This document shows, piece after piece, positions 6,032 to 8,497 of a stretch of DNA of 8,497 bases. Source of the stretch: Draconibacterium sp. (GTDB lineage Bacteria; Bacteroidota; Bacteroidia; Bacteroidales; Prolixibacteraceae). Below the pieces are notes generated by a model, which was not told the origin of the DNA, made no database searches, and saw only the letters and a list, made by a program, of their open reading frames with translations. The first letter of the stretch is position 1. Each line of letters opens with the position of its first letter. Location of the stretch: positions 1 to 8,497 of the forward strand of contig JAUVDE010000128.1 of the NCBI GenBank assembly GCA_030595485.1, in the 5' to 3' direction. Made by a program: the position numbers and the translations under genes.

Positions 6032-7600
6032 TTAATCCCAGTTGTAGTTCTCAGGAACTTCCGATTTTAAAGCCGGGCCATAATCAATCCCCATGGTTTT
6101 CAGCAGCGGATATTTCGATTTTACCCGGATATAAAACGTGTCAAAAGTAAGTCTTTTTCCGCGATGCCACATTTGTTCGGCTGTTGCAAAAGCACGCGGA
6201 AATACTCTCTTATCTGTCATACTTTCGGTAACAAACCAATCGGTCCACAAACACGTTCCCATTCCTAAAACAAGTGGGTCTGGATTTTCAAGATCAGATG
6301 GGTTTTTTTCATAAATATCCTGCATATCAAAAGTTCGACTTTCAGCGTATTTGCTCCACGGACTTAGTGGGAAATTTAAATAGTTGTAATAGTTTGTTCC
6401 GCAAATTACCTGGTGTCCTCTTTTCAAACCATTAACAAGCGCCAGATCTTTGTGTCTACGCCAGTTCCACCAATAAACCACAACATTTTCAGGCAATTCG
6501 GTACCATCATGATATACTACATCGCCCCAAAAAATTACTTTACGGTCTTTTTTGTTCAGGTAATTTGCCAAACGTTTCGAGAAATAGAGCTGTAAATCAT
6601 GACTATTTTTCAAACCTTCTGATTTAATTTTTGCCTGACAATCGGGACATTTATTCCAATTTGCTTTTGGTGCTTCATCGCCACCCAAATGAATATATTC
6701 CGATGGAAACAAATCACAAACTTCATCTAAAACGTTCTGTAGAAACGTATACGTTTCCTCTCTACCACCACAAAAAAGGTTGGGTGTAAATGCCATAACC
6801 GTTTCGGTTGCTTTTCGAAAACAAGTCAGTTCGGGGTAGGCAATTAATGCGGCCTCCGAATGTCCGGGAACATCAATTTCGGGGACAACTTCGATGTGTA
6901 ACTTTTTTGCATAAGCTACAATTTCCTTAATTTCTTCTTGTGTATAAAAACCTTGCTGTTCTTTTCCTTTAGCAACATTAGAACCAATGGATGTAAGCTT
7001 CGGATATTTTTTTATTTCAATACGCCAGCCTTGTCCCTCGGTCAAATGCCAGTGAAAAACATTCATTTTTAGCATCGCCATCCTATCCAAAAATTGTTTT
7101 ATAAAGTCGGGAGTTTGATATTGCCGTCCAGAATCCAACATAAAACTTCGCCACGCATATTTGGGCGAATCCTCAATTTCTAAACACGATAGTTTTGTTC
7201 CTGCAAGTTGTTGGTGACCATCTAATTTTTCAGCTGGCAGAAGGTGTAGTAAACTTTGAATTCCATAAAAAAGCCCGGTTTCGGTATTTGCCGAAATAAC
7301 GATTTGTTCTGAATGGATTTTTAGGAAGTAACCTTCATCTCCAATGTTATCAGCCTTTATCGTTTCAAAAACCAGGTTTGCATTTTTCTTGTTCTGAACA
7401 CTTACAAACTGCTGGTTTGGAAATTTTTCTTTCAAATATATAAAGCTTGGATTTCCTGACTCTTCAACAAAAACGTTTACTGAATTTTGAAATTCAAAAG
7501 TGCCTTCAACCTTCACTGTTGTTTGTGGAGTTGGCAGAATATGTTGCGAAAAGACTGCAAAACAGGAAAAGGCAAGAATAATAGTAACAATCAGTTTCAT
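6032..7600 (-). CDS. GH20 beta-N-acetylhexosaminidase, secreted
   Basis: Removes terminal beta-linked GlcNAc or GalNAc by substrate-assisted catalysis, probably in the periplasm. The 522 residues start with a signal peptide (MKLIVTIILAFSCFAVFSQ, cleavage near 19-20). An N-terminal GH20b-type domain (about 20-145) is followed by the TIM-barrel catalytic domain (about 147-480). Visible family motifs: WRSFMLDSGRQY (150-161) with the substrate-binding Arg; VFHWHLTEGQGWRIEIKKYPKL (181-202); EVVPEIDVPGHSEAAL (237-251); and HLGGDEAPK (304-312), containing the catalytic pair Asp308-Glu309. Aromatic walls of the -1 site are visible as YWWNW (376-380) and CLWTDW (450-455). The chain ends soon after the barrel with no added binding module, so this is a compact GH20. 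The TEG after HWHL replaces the more usual TDD. The ATG at 7600 overlaps the stop of the upstream gene in an ATGA, implying translational coupling. Together with the sulfatase it points to a sulfated amino-sugar glycan. Confidence 0.96.
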   Translation of the reverse strand: MKLIVTIILAFSCFAVFSQHILPTPQTTVKVEGTFEFQNSVNVFVEESGNPSFIYLKEKFPNQQFVSVQNKKNANLVFETIKADNIGDEGYFLKIHSEQIVISANTETGLFYGIQSLLHLLPAEKLDGHQQLAGTKLSCLEIEDSPKYAWRSFMLDSGRQYQTPDFIKQFLDRMAMLKMNVFHWHLTEGQGWRIEIKKYPKLTSIGSNVAKGKEQQGFYTQEEIKEIVAYAKKLHIEVVPEIDVPGHSEAALIAYPELTCFRKATETVMAFTPNLFCGGREETYTFLQNVLDEVCDLFPSEYIHLGGDEAPKANWNKCPDCQAKIKSEGLKNSHDLQLYFSKRLANYLNKKDRKVIFWGDVVYHDGTELPENVVVYWWNWRRHKDLALVNGLKRGHQVICGTNYYNYLNFPLSPWSKYAESRTFDMQDIYEKNPSDLENPDPLVLGMGTCLWTDWFVTESMTDKRVFPRAFATAEQMWHRGKRLTFDTFYIRVKSKYPLLKTMGIDYGPALKSEVPENYNWD

Positions 7601-8497
7601 TTTATTTGTTTTAAAGGAATATGAACATTAAATGCAGGTTTTTCTGGTTGACCTTCTCCCACAACTTCTCGTGCAGCACAGAACAGAACCGCCGGATTTC
7701 CGTCTTTATCAAACCACAATTGTGGTCTTTCCAGGTTTCTAAGTAAGGTGGTATCGCCATTTTCCCAAACTATCTGAGTTTTCGATATCATAATATTTTC
7801 CGAAGGTCCCCATTTCAATCCATCTTCCGATTCGAATAAAGCCAACGATCTAAAGCCAGTGTAATGTGCATGCATGTCTTTTACAACCGAATAGTATTTA
7901 CCATTCTGAAACCATAGATACGGGTCTTCGGCAGTAGCTTCGGTAAGCAAAGTTTCTTCAGCAATGGTAAATGGGCCGGTTGGAGTTGGCGCAGTAGCTA
8001 AACAGTGAATTGGGTCAAATTTACCGGAAGTCTCTGCACCGGGTTTTCGGGCTTTAAACATCATTAAATACTTTCCATCGGGAGTTTCGCAAACACTGGG
8101 ATTAACCATATAACCGTGCGCAGGTTTTCCTTCCTGATAATCGATTAATGGTTCGGGTAAAACTTCCCATGGCCCGGCAGGATGGTCGGCAACGGCAACA
8201 CCAATACGCTGGGTAAAAATATGATTCAACCAGTCACTCAGCCCTAAATCCTCTTTTCGGTGCGAAATAAAATAGAGATAATATTTATCGCCAAATCTTT
8301 TAATGTGTGGGTTGTGTGCTGCCTCTTCGTTCCAATGCCCTTTCCCAAATCCGCTGAGAATAGTTTTTTGAGTTTCATACGGTCCTGTTGGCGAATCGGC
8401 GGTTGCATATAAAATATCTGAATTCTTCAGCCAGCCTTGAAAGCCGGTTTCAAAGGGCCACTGACAATAGAACAAATGACAAACACCATCATCGGTT
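7597..8497 (-). CDS. GH43-like beta-propeller glycoside hydrolase family protein (partial, C-terminal 299 residues)
   Basis: The frame is open to the right edge; the N-terminus with any signal peptide and first propeller blade is outside the window. The TTG at 8475 is an internal Leu codon, not a start, since TDDGVCH precedes it in frame. The fragment shows a repeating propeller pattern like the GH43/GH32/GH62/GH117 five-bladed superfamily. Outer strands: ATADSPTGPY (31-40 of the fragment), VAVADHPAGPW (100-110), LATAPTPTGPF (167-177 approx.) and LALFESEDGLKW (218-229). Inner-strand starts: HNPHIKRFGDKYYLYF, NPSVCETPDGKYLMMF, EDPYLWFQNGKYYSVV and ERPQLWFDKDGNPAVLF. Glu190/Asp191 (EDPY) and Glu256 (ERPQ) are the obvious acidic candidates for active-site residues, but the catalytic base expected in blade 1 cannot be seen. 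Related proteins in Bacteroidetes are usually annotated only as glycoside hydrolase family protein; I cannot assign a CAZy family. The stop overlaps the GH20 start by 4 bases, so the pair is likely co-translated. Confidence 0.85.
   Translation of the reverse strand, partial: TDDGVCHLFYCQWPFETGFQGWLKNSDILYATADSPTGPYETQKTILSGFGKGHWNEEAAHNPHIKRFGDKYYLYFISHRKEDLGLSDWLNHIFTQRIGVAVADHPAGPWEVLPEPLIDYQEGKPAHGYMVNPSVCETPDGKYLMMFKARKPGAETSGKFDPIHCLATAPTPTGPFTIAEETLLTEATAEDPYLWFQNGKYYSVVKDMHAHYTGFRSLALFESEDGLKWGPSENIMISKTQIVWENGDTTLLRNLERPQLWFDKDGNPAVLFCAAREVVGEGQPEKPAFNVHIPLKQIK

Noticed and set aside
8473..8475. TTG as start of the GH43-like gene
   Set aside because: The frame stays open to the window edge with family-like residues upstream (TDDGVCH), so the codon is an internal Leu and the gene is truncated by the window.

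Overview
The window looks like part of a Bacteroidota (Bacteroidetes) chromosome, most likely a free-living or marine Bacteroidales relative. The basis is an STN-type SusC/RagA receptor, a Bacteroidetes-type ECF sigma/FecR pair, AT-rich DNA, and promoter-like boxes of the Bacteroidetes TTTG / TAnnTTTG type. Genus assignment is inference. All seven recognisable genes lie on the minus strand, so transcription runs from the right edge to the left edge. The arrangement is a polysaccharide utilization locus (PUL) cut at both ends.

Right half (8497 to 3376) is a tight catabolic gene run. It starts with the C-terminal 299 residues of a GH43-like beta-propeller glycosidase. This overlaps by 4 bases (ATGA) a compact secreted GH20 beta-N-acetylhexosaminidase. 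Then come a secreted PQQ-like (BamB-type) beta-propeller protein and a lipoprotein-type S1 sulfatase with an intact CTPSR formylglycine motif. Gaps are -4, 50 and 17 bases, consistent with one operon whose promoter lies beyond the right edge.

Left half (3375 to 1) is a trans-envelope signalling and uptake module: ECF sigma factor, FecR-type anti-sigma factor with one transmembrane helix, then a SusC-like TonB-dependent transporter with an N-terminal STN signalling domain (first 428 residues only). A SusD partner would be expected to the left but is outside the window. The working model is that SusC/SusD import a sulfated, N-acetylhexosamine-containing glycan. Occupancy of SusC is relayed through STN to FecR, which releases the sigma factor to drive the locus. 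The sulfatase, GH20 and propeller glycosidase trim the imported oligosaccharides. The substrate itself cannot be read from the sequence.

The most interesting non-coding signal is between fecR and susC. A hairpin followed by a T-rich tract forms a convincing intrinsic terminator on the PLUS strand, although no plus-strand gene exists there. A perfect TAnnTTTG box on the plus strand lies just upstream, overlapping the susC start codon. Together they suggest a short antisense RNA (about 80 nt) against the susC leader, resembling the cis-encoded repressor RNAs described for ECF/anti-sigma-controlled PULs in Bacteroides fragilis. A second, 14-bp perfect inverted repeat sits in the sigma-fecR gap directly upstream of the fecR start. 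No tRNA, rRNA, CRISPR array or insertion sequence was seen.
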